The notes: generated by a model from the letters alone, not told the origin. A stretch of 64,000 bases of DNA from Bacillota bacterium (GCA_023391635.1 JAEWAQ010000030.1:1-64000), one strand, 5' to 3'. Positions 23,781 to 33,111 are shown, numbered from the stretch's first letter. Translations and numbers: made by a program.

Positions 23781-24018
23781 GTAACGGACATAGAAGACGT
23801 TATTTCGTCGGAGCGATTCATCGACAACGGCTAACGGACACAGAAGACGTTATTTGCCTTCAAACCGGCGTGAGAGCAGGCTTTTTCCCGGAATAAGCGC
23901 TGCTGTGTCCGTTAGAAGTCGTAATGGTGCATTTTTGGTCAGATAAGCGCTGCTGTGTCCGTTAGAAGGCACAATGGTGCAGTGGGTCAAATAAGTGCCG
24001 GTGCGTCCGATAGAAGGC
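23781..24018. repeat. Cluster of five ~28-bp repeats at 50-bp pitch, in two orientations
   Basis: The non-coding stretch 23647-24190 contains five related copies of a unit with core CTGTGTCCGTTAGAAG. Two are in inverse orientation (23781-23806, 23831-23856) and three in direct orientation (23891-23918, 23941-23968, 23989-24018). Start-to-start spacing within each group is 49-50 bp. The facing copies could fold as a large hairpin. The fifth copy is the most diverged. No convincing gene occupies the interval; a short open frame at 23597-23896 has no family resemblance and runs through the repeats. The tail at 24040-24190 shows nothing recognisable. Confidence 0.75.
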
Positions 24019-24192
24019 TTACGAATGAAGTAGTAGCTTCACCTAATTTACTTCCAAGCCTGCTTCGATCCGGATATCGAATTTGAAGTCGAGATTGCAC
24101 CGGATCCGTTAAGCGTCACAATCTCCTCCGGTACTACCGCTTCTTCCCTCGTTATAGCGAGCCTTCCGGGGGGACGAAGTCCTTCACGCCGA

Positions 24193-24224
24193 CAATAAAA
24201 AACGGGAACGCGGCGCGCTCCCGT
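24193..24224 (-). terminator. Terminator of the LysM gene
   Basis: On the minus strand ACGGGAGCGCG pairs with CGCGTTCCCGT and TTTTTATT follows. It lies 30 bases after the LysM gene stop. Confidence 0.75.
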
Positions 24225-24253
24225 ATGCTGCGATATTCTGACAAACGACTCGG

Positions 24254-24772
24254 CTAGCCTCCTGTTGGCGTTTTGTTCGGCTGCGGGACGACGAGGCGGA
24301 AGCCGGCGTAGATGACATCCCGCGACAAGCCCGGCCGATGACTGTTGGCGCGCAGCAGTTGGTCCAGCGTGATGCCGAATCGGGTGGCGATGCGATACAG
24401 GGTATCGCCGGGCTCGATCTCGTAGACGATCGCGGGAATGTACAGCAGTTGCGCGACCTTCAGATCGTTCGGGTTCGGAATGCTGTTCAGCTCGGCGAGC
24501 CGAGCGACATCGGCAGAGTACATGCGTGCGATCTGGCTTAGCGTGTCGCCGGGAGCCACCTGATACAGCAGCGCGCTCTCCTGCGACATGCCCGGCACCC
24601 TGGCGATCAGCTTCCAGCCGGGATAGATGAGATTGGGATCGGTAATCGGCGGATGCAGCGCATTGGCCAGCACCAGCGCCGGCACGTTCGTGCCGATCTG
24701 ATTCGCGATCGTATACAGCGTATCGCCGGAGCGGACGGTATACATGACATGAGTTCCCGGAGCGATGGACAT
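24254..24772 (-). CDS. LysM peptidoglycan-binding protein, three LysM domains
   Basis: This 172-residue protein consists almost entirely of three LysM motifs: YTVRSGDTLYTIANQIGTN (about 11-55), YQVAPGDTLSQIARMYSAD (about 70-112) and YEIEPGDTLYRIATRFGIT (about 117-162). LysM domains bind N-acetylglucosamine in peptidoglycan or chitin. There is no signal peptide or catalytic domain, so it may be a spore-associated or cytoplasmically stored binding protein, as with spore-coat LysM proteins. The start is divergent from the SLH lipoprotein gene. Confidence 0.87.
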   Translation of the reverse strand: MSIAPGTHVMYTVRSGDTLYTIANQIGTNVPALVLANALHPPITDPNLIYPGWKLIARVPGMSQESALLYQVAPGDTLSQIARMYSADVARLAELNSIPNPNDLKVAQLLYIPAIVYEIEPGDTLYRIATRFGITLDQLLRANSHRPGLSRDVIYAGFRLVVPQPNKTPTGG

Positions 24773-24956
24773 GCGTAATCAACTCCTGCCTACTGGGGAT
24801 ACACCCATCGTATGCGTTGCGGGCTGGGTTGTGCCCGGCCGGCGGATTCGTCGTCTCTGCATTGCGAGGAAAATTTCTTTTCCAAAACCTTTGAAATATC
24901 TGATATATTATAGCGACGCAACCTACATACATGTGAACACAGGAACTGGAGACGTG

Positions 24957-26948
24957 ATGACGGTGAAATTGGGGAAGAAGTTGTTGACATTGCTGTTTTT
25001 TGCGGTTGTTTTGTCTGCTTGCGAATACACGGTTAAGGATCCAAATGGCGTCGTATCGGTTGGCGAGAGCGTGTATATGATAGGACAAGATACTAATAGT
25101 GTTCCCAATGTACTCCTTGCGGTTGAAATGACTCGCAACGACGCAGATCATACGTTCACGTTGACCGATGGCTCGGAATATCTGCAAGGTTATGTCTCGG
25201 ATGGCATCGTCAACTGGAAGCCGGAGTACAGGATTACACGCCGGGAAACCATTTTTCCTAGCGGAATATATGAATTAGAGCTATTGGCGGGAAACATTAT
25301 GCAAAAGCCGACGATTCCCGCGGTCGGTGCGAGCATCCGCGGCATTGAATCTTTGGACGACGGTACGTTCCGTGTCACGCTCTCCATCTATGGCGATCAT
25401 GACACGCCGGTGGATGGGCTCACCCACGTGCTGGCCTGGACGAATACCGCGGACAATAGTACGAGGATGTTCGAATCGGACGCAGACTCCTTAGGGGATA
25501 TGTTCGTGTTGCGAGCGGATACGGCAACGATGAACGGAAATGCCGAATTCCTGATGATGCCGGGACCTCATGACACTTTCAGTCATTTTACGGTTTACAG
25601 CGGAGTCAAGCTGCTGGGCGAGTTTCAATTCAATATCCCTAAGCCTGCGTTCGCATTGGAGAGCGCGCCGGTTGCGCCTGCGGCTACGGTGACCGCGAGC
25701 GTGTATACCCTGGACGGCAGCGGCATTATGGACGGTACGCTGCAGTATGCCTGGACCCAGTCGGCGGTCATCCCCGACGATTCGTTATTCAAGCCGTTCG
25801 TGAGCCACGACGCGCTTAGCAAGACGAACGCCAGCGGCGATTGGTATTTGCACGTGGCAGCCGATCACCCGGACGGGTACAAAGCGCGCACAGCGTTCGG
25901 GCCATACAGGCTGACCGCTTCAACGCCGCCGTCTGACCCGGATTCGGATACGGGTACAGACACGGGTGCCGGCCAACCGCCTGCTGCTCCCGCGACCGAT
26001 CCTGATTCCGTTCAGGGGCGGGTCGGAGGCAGTCAGGCTACGAGCAGCTTGGAATTTCCCGGCAAGATACGCGTGGATATTCCCGGCGGCGTTCTGTCCG
26101 ATCAACGTACATTGACGATTGCCGTCGTACCGAGCCATTCTGCACCTTCCTTCGGCGGACGGACGGTAATAGACGAGGTCATGTCGCTCCAACTCGATAA
26201 TGGACAGCGATCCTTCGACAAGCCGCTGACGCTTACCTTCTATTATGATACGAGCAAGCTTGCGGCGGGACAGCAACCTTCCGTATATTATTATCACGAG
26301 CAGCAGCAGCGCTGGATTTACCTTGGCGGCAAGGTGAACGACAATGGCACGATCAGCGTTTCGATCGACCATTTTACGCAATTCGCGGTATTCGCAGAGA
26401 AGCCGCTGTCGACATTCGCAGACATGGACAAGCATTGGGCAATGCCGTACACCGGGCGGTTGATCGGCATGGGCATCATCGCCGGCTTCGAGGACGGGCT
26501 GTTTAAGCCGGATGAAAAGGTGACTCGCGCTCAGTTCGCCCGCATGATCGCATCCGCTCTTGATCTGAAGGCGGGGCATGCGGCAACAGGTTTCGCGGAC
26601 GATGCAGCGATCGGCGCTTGGGCCAAGCCTTCCGTGGCGGCGGCGGTGGAAGCGGGACTGATCAGCGGATATAAGGAGAATGAAGGCACGGTGTTCAAAG
26701 CGGGGCAGTCGATTACGCGGGCGGAAATCGCCGCGATGATCGCCCAAGCGCTGGGCGCAAGCGGGGTGGCGAGTGAGCAGACGCTTGCGTTCAGGGATAG
26801 CGCGTCGATTCATGATGCCGTGGCCCAGGCCGTGCAGCGCGGTATCGTGAACGGCTTCGAAGACGGCACGTTCCGTCCAGGTGCGCCGGCTACTCGCGCA
26901 GAGGCAGCCCGCATGCTGTACGCTCTGCTGGATGAACTCGATATTTGA
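24957..26948 (+). CDS. SLH-domain lipoprotein
   Basis: This 663-residue surface protein starts with a signal sequence ending in the lipobox VVLSAC (C22). The middle is beta-rich: a repeated sandwich region to about residue 320, a Pro/Asp/Thr-rich linker (SDPDSDTGTDTG), then a ZU5-like region with FPGKIRVDIPGG and DHFTQFAVFAE. Three S-layer homology repeats end it: FADMDKHWAMPYTGRL, FADDAAIGAWAKPSVAAA and FRDSASIHDAVAQAV, each closed by a GF-DG or GYKE and TRAE/TRAQ element. SLH domains bind pyruvylated wall polymer, so it would be tethered by both lipid and wall. The ATG at 24957 is preferred because it begins the signal sequence. Confidence 0.85.
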   Translation: MTVKLGKKLLTLLFFAVVLSACEYTVKDPNGVVSVGESVYMIGQDTNSVPNVLLAVEMTRNDADHTFTLTDGSEYLQGYVSDGIVNWKPEYRITRRETIFPSGIYELELLAGNIMQKPTIPAVGASIRGIESLDDGTFRVTLSIYGDHDTPVDGLTHVLAWTNTADNSTRMFESDADSLGDMFVLRADTATMNGNAEFLMMPGPHDTFSHFTVYSGVKLLGEFQFNIPKPAFALESAPVAPAATVTASVYTLDGSGIMDGTLQYAWTQSAVIPDDSLFKPFVSHDALSKTNASGDWYLHVAADHPDGYKARTAFGPYRLTASTPPSDPDSDTGTDTGAGQPPAAPATDPDSVQGRVGGSQATSSLEFPGKIRVDIPGGVLSDQRTLTIAVVPSHSAPSFGGRTVIDEVMSLQLDNGQRSFDKPLTLTFYYDTSKLAAGQQPSVYYYHEQQQRWIYLGGKVNDNGTISVSIDHFTQFAVFAEKPLSTFADMDKHWAMPYTGRLIGMGIIAGFEDGLFKPDEKVTRAQFARMIASALDLKAGHAATGFADDAAIGAWAKPSVAAAVEAGLISGYKENEGTVFKAGQSITRAEIAAMIAQALGASGVASEQTLAFRDSASIHDAVAQAVQRGIVNGFEDGTFRPGAPATRAEAARMLYALLDELDI

Positions 26949-27054
26949 TTGGTAAATGCCCCCTTTGGCAATGACGGAGTCGGCCCTTCCCGGCCGGCTC
27001 TTCTTCAAAGACACAGTAGTTGCGGCAGATTCGAAATCGGATGGAGGCGCTCGT

Positions 27055-27782
27055 ATGTACGCCAACAACAAGATGCTTGAAATCGCTGCTGGTAGCCAGA
27101 AGGATGCAGGAAACGGGCTTGCGTGGAAGCCTGCTCCCGGCAGTCTGATGACCAGTTGGGCGCAGGAAGTCGATCCGCGATGCCCGCTGCCCGAGTATCC
27201 CCGGCCCCAGATGACACGGGAGCGCTGGTTGAATCTGAACGGGCTATGGGAATATGCCATTCGACCGCTGCCCAGCAAGCGCAGAAGCATTCAGCTGCGT
27301 GTGCCGGGGAGCACACGGTTACCGTCATCGTGTGGGATCCTACGGACATGTACGGCCAGGAGCGGGGCAAGCAGACGCTGCATCCGAAAGGGCTGTTCTA
27401 CACCGCGGTGTCCGGCATCTGGCAGACCGTCTGGCTCGAGCCGGTGCCTCATCATTACATCCAATCGCTGCGCATGACGCCCGACATCGACAGCGGGACT
27501 TTGACCTTGCATGTTCAAGCGAATACGAGCGAACCGAATATAAGGTTGGCGGCCGCAGTCTTCGAGGGGGAGGGCGACTTTCGCGGGGATGCTCCCATTG
27601 CCCAGGCCGAGTGCGGCAACGGCGCAATCCTGACGATCAAGATCCCGGACCCGAAGTTTGTGGACAACAAGTGCCACCAGGTATTCGGCAAATTCAGCGG
27701 AACGGCGGTGCTGGACGACGGGCGCGAGATCGAAGTGAAGGACATGGTCGCCTTCGCCGAGCACGCGGTCAACCAGTGGTGA
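27055..27782 (+). pseudogene. Chimeric glycoside hydrolase family 2 / DUF2804 pseudogene
   Basis: The first frame starts at an ATG with GGAGG seven bases upstream. It reads like a family 2 glycosidase N-terminus (EVDPRCPLPEYPRPQM, RWLNLNGLWEYAI). Near 27270-27308 the frame breaks, and the second frame resumes further into the same family (HTVTVIVWDPTDMYG, GIWQTVWLEPVP). At about 27655 the sequence changes again to KCHQVFGKFSG and FAEHAVNQW, which resembles the C-terminus of DUF2804 proteins. All catalytic domain sequence is missing. I read this as two deletions fusing parts of two former neighbouring genes. The ribosome site and downstream terminator remain. Confidence 0.6.
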
Positions 27783-27786
27783 CACG

Positions 27787-27827
27787 AACGCACTCCGCTC
27801 ATCCCATCGGACGGCGGAGTGCGTTTT
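27787..27827 (+). terminator. Terminator after the chimeric pseudogene
   Basis: AACGCACTCCGC (27787-27798) and GCGGAGTGCGTT (27814-27825) form a perfect 12-bp stem followed by TT on the plus strand. It also lies after the convergent amidase gene. Confidence 0.75.
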
Positions 27828-27830
27828 GGC

Positions 27831-29186
27831 TTACAACGGAGGTTGCTTGAACCCTCCCAAAGCTTGCTGCAAGGCATGGGCTGCGCGGTACACCGTCGCT
27901 TCATCGTGACGGCGGCCGACGATTTGAAATCCAACCGGCAGATTCTCCGACGCGGTATTTCCCGCAGACACGGTAATCGCTGGATGCCCCGACACGTTAA
28001 AGGGCAAAGTTCGGGAAGAAATATCGAAGTTGCCCTCTTCAAATGACGGATCTTTCACCGTTGCGGTAAACGAGAATGTGGGCAGAACGAGAACGTCCAA
28101 TGGATGAAGAACCTGGTCTACCGTTTTCGTAAACTTCCTGCGCCGCTCCATCGCCGTCAAATAGCTGACCGCCGGAATGTTAAATCCTTCTTTGATATTA
28201 TTGAAGGTTGAGCGCGCATAGTCGGCCTCTCGCTGGGGGTACCACCGTTGATGATGCGTGGAAGCCTCCGGCAAGAGCAAAGGAATCGCGATCTCCTCAA
28301 TTTGCTCGATCGCGGGGATCTCGGCTTCGATGATATCAGCGCCCAAGCTTTCAAGGCGGCCTATGGCTGCCAACGTCAATCCCTTAATCTCCTTGTTGGC
28401 CACGTTGTCCGTTAATGAACGGATGACCCCGACCTTCATCCCTTTGATTTCGCCGGACAATATTTTGTCGTAATTGAACTTGGCCGAAGATATGCTTTCG
28501 AGCAAGATCGCATTGTCCTCGACCGTTCGGGTCAGCGGACCGATGTGATCGAGCGTGTCCGAAAGCGGGAATAGCCCCTGACGGGAGACAAGGTCATAGG
28601 TGGGCTTCAATCCGATAATGCCGCAGAACGAACCGGGAGCGCGAATCGAGCCTCCGGTATCGGTTCCGATCGAACCAAAACCGACGCCGGCTGCTACAGA
28701 AGCTCCAGACCCGGTGCTGGAGCCGCCTGCCGTCCGGGTCACGTCCCACGGATTGTTGCACTGACCGTAGTCCGGATGAACGAAGCCAAAAGCGAACTCC
28801 AGCATGTTCGTTTTGCCGAACAGGATGGCGCCGGCTTTCCGCAGCGCGCTCACCACATCAGCATCTTCATCCGGAACAAAGTCGCGCATAATCCGCGACC
28901 CCATGGAGGTGCGAATCCCTTTCGTATGAAAAATATCTTTCACGGACACGGGGATGCCGAACAGCTTGCCAGCGGGCTCACCCTGACGGAACGCTTCTTC
29001 CGCTTTCCTGGCTTGCTCAAGCGCCTGATCCTCCAGGACGGTAATGAATGCATTCAACTGCGGCTCTACCTCGTGCAGACGCTCCAACGTCGCCTTCATA
29101 ACTTCCACGGGAGAGACGGCCTTCCGGCGATACAGGCGCCCGATCTCGGCTATTGTTTGATATAGAAGTTGTCTGTTATTGGACAT
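27831..29186 (-). CDS. Amidase-signature family amidase
   Basis: This 451-residue enzyme of the amidase-signature family hydrolyses an amide bond. The catalytic triad is complete: K83 in GIPVSVKDIF, the cis-serine S156 in TAGGSSTGSG, and the nucleophile S180 in GTDTGGSIRAPG. It resembles GatA but lies far from gatB or gatC and is the last gene of an IclR-Opp operon, 51 bases after oppF. A role in cleaving an imported peptide or amide is therefore more likely than tRNA amidation. There is no signal peptide, so it acts in the cytoplasm. Confidence 0.88.
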   Translation of the reverse strand: MSNNRQLLYQTIAEIGRLYRRKAVSPVEVMKATLERLHEVEPQLNAFITVLEDQALEQARKAEEAFRQGEPAGKLFGIPVSVKDIFHTKGIRTSMGSRIMRDFVPDEDADVVSALRKAGAILFGKTNMLEFAFGFVHPDYGQCNNPWDVTRTAGGSSTGSGASVAAGVGFGSIGTDTGGSIRAPGSFCGIIGLKPTYDLVSRQGLFPLSDTLDHIGPLTRTVEDNAILLESISSAKFNYDKILSGEIKGMKVGVIRSLTDNVANKEIKGLTLAAIGRLESLGADIIEAEIPAIEQIEEIAIPLLLPEASTHHQRWYPQREADYARSTFNNIKEGFNIPAVSYLTAMERRRKFTKTVDQVLHPLDVLVLPTFSFTATVKDPSFEEGNFDISSRTLPFNVSGHPAITVSAGNTASENLPVGFQIVGRRHDEATVYRAAHALQQALGGFKQPPL

Positions 29187-29237
29187 CGCGGATTTGGTTT
29201 GCCTCCTCTAATGTAATCGCAGGCGGTAACGGATGCG

Positions 29238-30206
29238 TCAATACAAGAAGCAAGCCACCTGATGATCGGGAGTCGCTTCCTTCAACATTGGGCGCTCTTG
29301 CGAGCACCGATCGAACGCTTTGGGGCATCGTGTATGGAACGGGCAGCCTTTGGGGGGATTGGCCGGATTCGGCACATCGCCCTGAAGGATGATCCGCTCG
29401 CGCTTATGGACCCGATTAGGCTGCGGGGCTGCGGAGAGCAGCGCTTCCGTGTACGGATGAAGCGGCTTCCGGAACAAGCTTGACTTGGAGGCGATCTCGA
29501 CCATGTTGCCCAAGTACATCACGCCGACCCGGTCGCTGATATGCTTGACCACGGCGAGATTGTGAGAAATAAAAATATACGATAGGTGATATTGATGCTT
29601 CAGGTCGACCATCAAATTCAAAATTTGCGATTGAATCGACACATCCAGCGCCGACACCGCTTCGTCAGCCACGATGAGCTTAGGGTTCAGCGCCAGAGCG
29701 CGGGCGATGCCAATGCGCTGACGCTGGCCGCCCGAAAATTCGTGCGGATGGCGAAACCGATTTTCAGCCCGGAGGCCGACGGTTTCCAGCAGGCGGCAAA
29801 CTTCCCGATCGATCTCCGCTGCCGATAATCCTTGTCCATGAATATGGAAGGGTTCAGCGAGCAGGTCGCGAACCATCATCTTGTGATTGAGCGAAGAGTA
29901 CGGGTCCTGGAACACCATTTGAAAGTCTTTGCGCAGCTTGCGCAAATTGCCGGGGCTCATCCCTACAATGTCTTGACCCTTAAACAGGATACGGCCTTCC
30001 GTCGGGTCGAGCACCCGCATAATCATGCGTCCGGTCGTCGATTTCCCGCATCCGGATTCGCCGACGATGCCTAGCGTCTCTCCGGCATTCAACGTGAACG
30101 ACACTCCGTCAACCGCCTTGACGTGTCCGACCGTACGACGAAGGAAACTTGACATGATCGGAAAATATTTTTTCAGACCTTTCACTTCCAGCAATGTTTC
30201 ACTCAT
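29238..30206 (-). CDS. Oligopeptide/dipeptide ABC importer ATP-binding protein (OppF/DppF type)
   Basis: This 322-residue ATPase energises peptide uptake. Walker A is GESGCGKSTTGRM, the Q-loop is MVFQDPYSSLN, the signature is FSGGQRQRIGIARALAL, Walker B is LIVADEAVSALD and the switch histidine is in FISHNLAVV. The C-terminal extension GCPFHTRCPKAFDRCSQE carries the cysteines of the oligopeptide-transporter tail, which binds an iron-sulfur cluster in related proteins. The start overlaps the stop of the OppD gene by four bases, so the two subunits are coupled and form the heterodimer. Confidence 0.92.
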   Translation of the reverse strand: MSETLLEVKGLKKYFPIMSSFLRRTVGHVKAVDGVSFTLNAGETLGIVGESGCGKSTTGRMIMRVLDPTEGRILFKGQDIVGMSPGNLRKLRKDFQMVFQDPYSSLNHKMMVRDLLAEPFHIHGQGLSAAEIDREVCRLLETVGLRAENRFRHPHEFSGGQRQRIGIARALALNPKLIVADEAVSALDVSIQSQILNLMVDLKHQYHLSYIFISHNLAVVKHISDRVGVMYLGNMVEIASKSSLFRKPLHPYTEALLSAAPQPNRVHKRERIILQGDVPNPANPPKGCPFHTRCPKAFDRCSQERPMLKEATPDHQVACFLY

Positions 30207-31189
30207 TCGGGTCCACCTCCGTTATCGACGAGCGTGCAACGGACATAATGGCCCGGCCCGATTTCCCGCAGCTCCGGCATCGCCTGTACGCAAGACGGCT
30301 GCGCCATCGAGCAGCGCTCCGCGAACCGGCAACCCGGCGGAAAATCCGCGGCATTCGGCACCGTTCCCGGAATGGAATACAGCACTTCCTTTTCTTCTTC
30401 GAGCGAAGGGATGGAGGCGAGCAGTGCCTGTGTATAAGGGTGCAGCGGCTTCATGAAGATGGCATCCGCACTGGCGTTCTCCACCACTTGGCCGGCATAC
30501 ATGACGATCACGTGATCGGCCATCTCGGCAACGACGCCGAGATCGTGCGTGATCAGGATGATCGACGTGTTCAACTCGTCGCGCATCTTCTTCATCAATT
30601 CAAGCACTTGAATTTGTATCGTCACGTCCAGAGCCGTTGTCGGCTCGTCCGCAATGAGCAGCTTCGGCTCGCATACCATCGCCATCGCGATCATGATTCG
30701 CTGGCGCATGCCTCCGGACAGTTGGTGCGGGTATTCGTTGATGATGTGCTCAGCTCGCGGAACGCCGACGAAGTGCAGCATTTCGACAGCTTTCGCCTTT
30801 GCGGCCGCGTGTGAAACTTGGCGGTGACGAATCAGCACTTCCGTAATTTGCTCGCCAACTTTCATGACGGGATTAAGCGCCGTCATCGGTTCCTGAAAGA
30901 TCATCGAAATCCGATCTCCGCGAATATCGGCCATTTCCTTCTCGGACAGCTTCGTCAAATCTTTGCCTTCGAAGAGAACTTGCCCCTCCTCAATGCGTCC
31001 CATCGGCTTCGGAAGCAGCTGCATGATGGACAGGGACGTAATGCTTTTGCCACTGCCCGATTCTCCGACGATACAGAGGATTTGACCTTCTTTCACCTCA
31101 AGGTCAACGCCGTCAACGGCGCGGACGACCGACTGCTTGGTGTGAAAGTACGTTTTCAAGTTGTGGATTTCCATGAGTCTTTTGGCCAT
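30203..31189 (-). CDS. Oligopeptide/dipeptide ABC importer ATP-binding protein (OppD/DppD type)
   Basis: This 328-residue ATPase is the partner of the OppF-type protein. Walker A is GESGSGKSITSL, the Q-loop is MIFQEPMTALNPVM, the signature is LSGGMRQRIMIAMAM, Walker B is LLIADEPTTALD and the switch histidine is in LITHDLGVV. The cysteine-containing tail is PPGCRFAERCSMAQPSC. The ATG at 31189 is preferred to the GTG just before it because AGGGGG is then seven bases upstream. It follows the OppC gene by about 20 bases. Confidence 0.92.
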   Translation of the reverse strand: MAKRLMEIHNLKTYFHTKQSVVRAVDGVDLEVKEGQILCIVGESGSGKSITSLSIMQLLPKPMGRIEEGQVLFEGKDLTKLSEKEMADIRGDRISMIFQEPMTALNPVMKVGEQITEVLIRHRQVSHAAAKAKAVEMLHFVGVPRAEHIINEYPHQLSGGMRQRIMIAMAMVCEPKLLIADEPTTALDVTIQIQVLELMKKMRDELNTSIILITHDLGVVAEMADHVIVMYAGQVVENASADAIFMKPLHPYTQALLASIPSLEEEKEVLYSIPGTVPNAADFPPGCRFAERCSMAQPSCVQAMPELREIGPGHYVRCTLVDNGGGPE

Positions 31190-31210
31190 CACCTTGCCCC
31201 CTTTCCGGCG

Positions 31211-32110
31211 TTAACGCTTCAGTTTTGGATCCAGGACGTCCCGCATAGCTTCTCCCAGCAAGCTGAACGCCAGCACGGTAAGCAGAATGAGCACCCCGGG
31301 GTAGATGGCAAGAACGGGCGATGTCCAAATATAGCTTTGTGAGTTTTGCAGCATGTTGCCCCATGAAGCGAACGGCGGCTGAATGCCGAGGCCCAAATAG
31401 GATAAGCTGGACTCAGCCAGAATGGCCCATCCGATGCCTAGTGTAGCCAAGACGATGATCGAGGAAAAAGTTTGGGGGACGACGTGACGAAACAGGATGC
31501 GCCAGGGACTTGCGCCAAGCGTAACTTCCGCCTCCACCAAACTGCTGTTGCGCCATTTCAACACTTCAGCATATACGACCCTCGCCATCTGTGGCCAGTA
31601 GGTAATTCCGACTGCGATAATGACGACGGGAGGGCTGTTCCCGAAAGAAGTAATCTCGATCAATATCAGGAAGAAAGCCGGGATCGACAACATCATATCG
31701 ACGATGCGCATGATGATATATTCGGCTTTCCCGCCGAAAAAGCCGGCGATCGAGCCCAAAATACCGCCGATCACTACCGCAATCGACATGGCCGCAAGGC
31801 CGATTGTGAGCGTAATTCTGCCGCCGGATACCAATCGCGCCAATTCGTCGCGTCCAAGTTCATCCGTTCCCAGCCAGTGCTGTGCGCTGGCCGGTTGGGT
31901 CACATTGAGCGGATTGGTAGCCGTCGGGGAATGCTGGAGAAACCACGGAGCTACAATCACCACGAAATAGATCACGAGCAAATATCCAAGCGCCGACTTG
32001 CCGATCGGAGACAAATTTTGGAGCGTCTTCACGAATGTCCTTCCGAAGCCGGGTGCAGCTACGGGCGCAGACGACGGACGAGGCTCGCGCATGTTGGCCG
32101 GCTTACTCAT
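31211..32110 (-). CDS. Oligopeptide/dipeptide ABC importer permease (OppC/DppC type)
   Basis: This 299-residue permease has a cytoplasmic N-terminus, one helix near residues 40-60, the OppC domain HWLGTDELGRDELARLVSGGRITL, and four more helices. The EAA coupling loop is SLVEAEVTLGASPWRILFRHVVPQ. The family end DPKLKR is present. The start overlaps the OppB stop by eight bases. Confidence 0.92.
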   Translation of the reverse strand: MSKPANMREPRPSSAPVAAPGFGRTFVKTLQNLSPIGKSALGYLLVIYFVVIVAPWFLQHSPTATNPLNVTQPASAQHWLGTDELGRDELARLVSGGRITLTIGLAAMSIAVVIGGILGSIAGFFGGKAEYIIMRIVDMMLSIPAFFLILIEITSFGNSPPVVIIAVGITYWPQMARVVYAEVLKWRNSSLVEAEVTLGASPWRILFRHVVPQTFSSIIVLATLGIGWAILAESSLSYLGLGIQPPFASWGNMLQNSQSYIWTSPVLAIYPGVLILLTVLAFSLLGEAMRDVLDPKLKR

Positions 32111-33050
32111 GACGAATCCTCGGATCCAAAACGGAATAGAGCAGATCCGTTAAGATATTGGCCATAATGACAATCGTTCCTACTAACATCGTTACACCCA
32201 TAACGACGGTATAGTCGCGGTTCACCGCAGCTTGAACGGCCAAGCGCCCCATTCCGGGCCATCCGAATACATTTTCCACGACGGCGGACCCTCCCAGCAA
32301 AATAGGAATGATCAGCCCGACGATGGCAGCAATCGGCACCAGCGCGTTGCGCAGGGCGTGCTTGAAAAATACGCGAAAAGAGCCCAGTCCCTTGGCCTTT
32401 GCCGTTCGGATATAATCGAGCGAGATGACGTCGACCATCGCTGATCGGGTAAAGCGGACAATGTTGGGCAGCATGAGAATCGACAAGGTGATCATTGGCA
32501 GAATCATGTGCCGGGCCAGATCTCCGATCGCAAAGGCGCCGCCAGGCGTTAACATCCCGGAAGCGGGAAATATTTGATACATGACTGCAAAAACGATAAT
32601 CAGCAAAATGCCTAGCCAGAACTCCGGAATGGCCATGCCGATCGTGGACAAGAACGTAATCCCCCGATCCAGCACGCTTCCGCGTCTGACGGCAGCCAGC
32701 ACGCCCAAAGGAATGCCGATCAGCAGCGTGAAGATCAAGGTCGAGGCAGACAAAATGACCGTGTTGGGAAACCGCTCTGCAAGCAGAGACGCAACCGGTT
32801 GCTGCGAATCGAGCGAAATGCCCAAATCGCCTTGGACAGCGCCGCCGAGCCATTCGAAATATCGCTGAACAACAGGCTTGTCCAAACCCAGTTTAATCGT
32901 GAGCGCGTCCCGCTCCGTCGCCGTCGCGTCCATATTCATAAGAGCCCTGGGTCCGCCCGGGGCCAAGTTGATCAAGAAGAAAGTCAGAGCCGATACGAGC
33001 AGAAGCGTCAACAACCCCTGACTGATGCGGACAACCATATATCGGGACAT
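32103..33050 (-). CDS. Oligopeptide/dipeptide ABC importer permease (OppB/DppB type)
   Basis: This 315-residue permease begins with the family signature (RISQGLLTLLLVSALTFFLI, then LAPGGP) and continues with LGLDKPVVQRYFEWL, a six-helix membrane domain and the EAA loop YIRTAKAKGLGSFRVFFKHALRN. It ends in VLDPRIRHE, as is usual. A large hairpin (33070-33111) lies between the binding-protein gene and this gene and probably sets their relative expression. Confidence 0.93.
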   Translation of the reverse strand: MSRYMVVRISQGLLTLLLVSALTFFLINLAPGGPRALMNMDATATERDALTIKLGLDKPVVQRYFEWLGGAVQGDLGISLDSQQPVASLLAERFPNTVILSASTLIFTLLIGIPLGVLAAVRRGSVLDRGITFLSTIGMAIPEFWLGILLIIVFAVMYQIFPASGMLTPGGAFAIGDLARHMILPMITLSILMLPNIVRFTRSAMVDVISLDYIRTAKAKGLGSFRVFFKHALRNALVPIAAIVGLIIPILLGGSAVVENVFGWPGMGRLAVQAAVNRDYTVVMGVTMLVGTIVIMANILTDLLYSVLDPRIRHE

Positions 33051-33069
33051 CGGTTAACTCCTTCCATGA

Positions 33070-33111
33070 CTCTTTACAGTGCGGAGCGTTTGCCGGCCGC
33101 ACTGTAAAGAG
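33070..33111 (-). promoter_or_regulatory. Intercistronic hairpin between oppA-type and oppB-type genes
   Basis: Two 15-base arms (33070-33084 and 33097-33111) are perfectly complementary around a 12-base loop. No T-tract follows on either strand, so it is not a standard terminator. In this position such stems usually protect the upstream binding-protein message from decay and lower expression of the downstream permeases. Confidence 0.75.

Noticed and set aside
23597..23896. Short frame after ywhD
   Set aside because: It runs through the terminator of ywhD and the repeat cluster and has no family resemblance.
23781..24018. Repeat cluster considered as a CRISPR array
   Set aside because: Copies occur in both orientations and are imperfect, spacers are only about 22 bases, and no cas gene is near.
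24048..25187. Minus-strand frame covering the LysM and SLH gene starts
   Set aside because: It overlaps two supported genes in other frames, and its composition is unlike a real protein.
25920..27290. Minus-strand frame opposite the SLH region and pseudogene
   Set aside because: It is the antisense of SLH repeats, with no recognisable domain.
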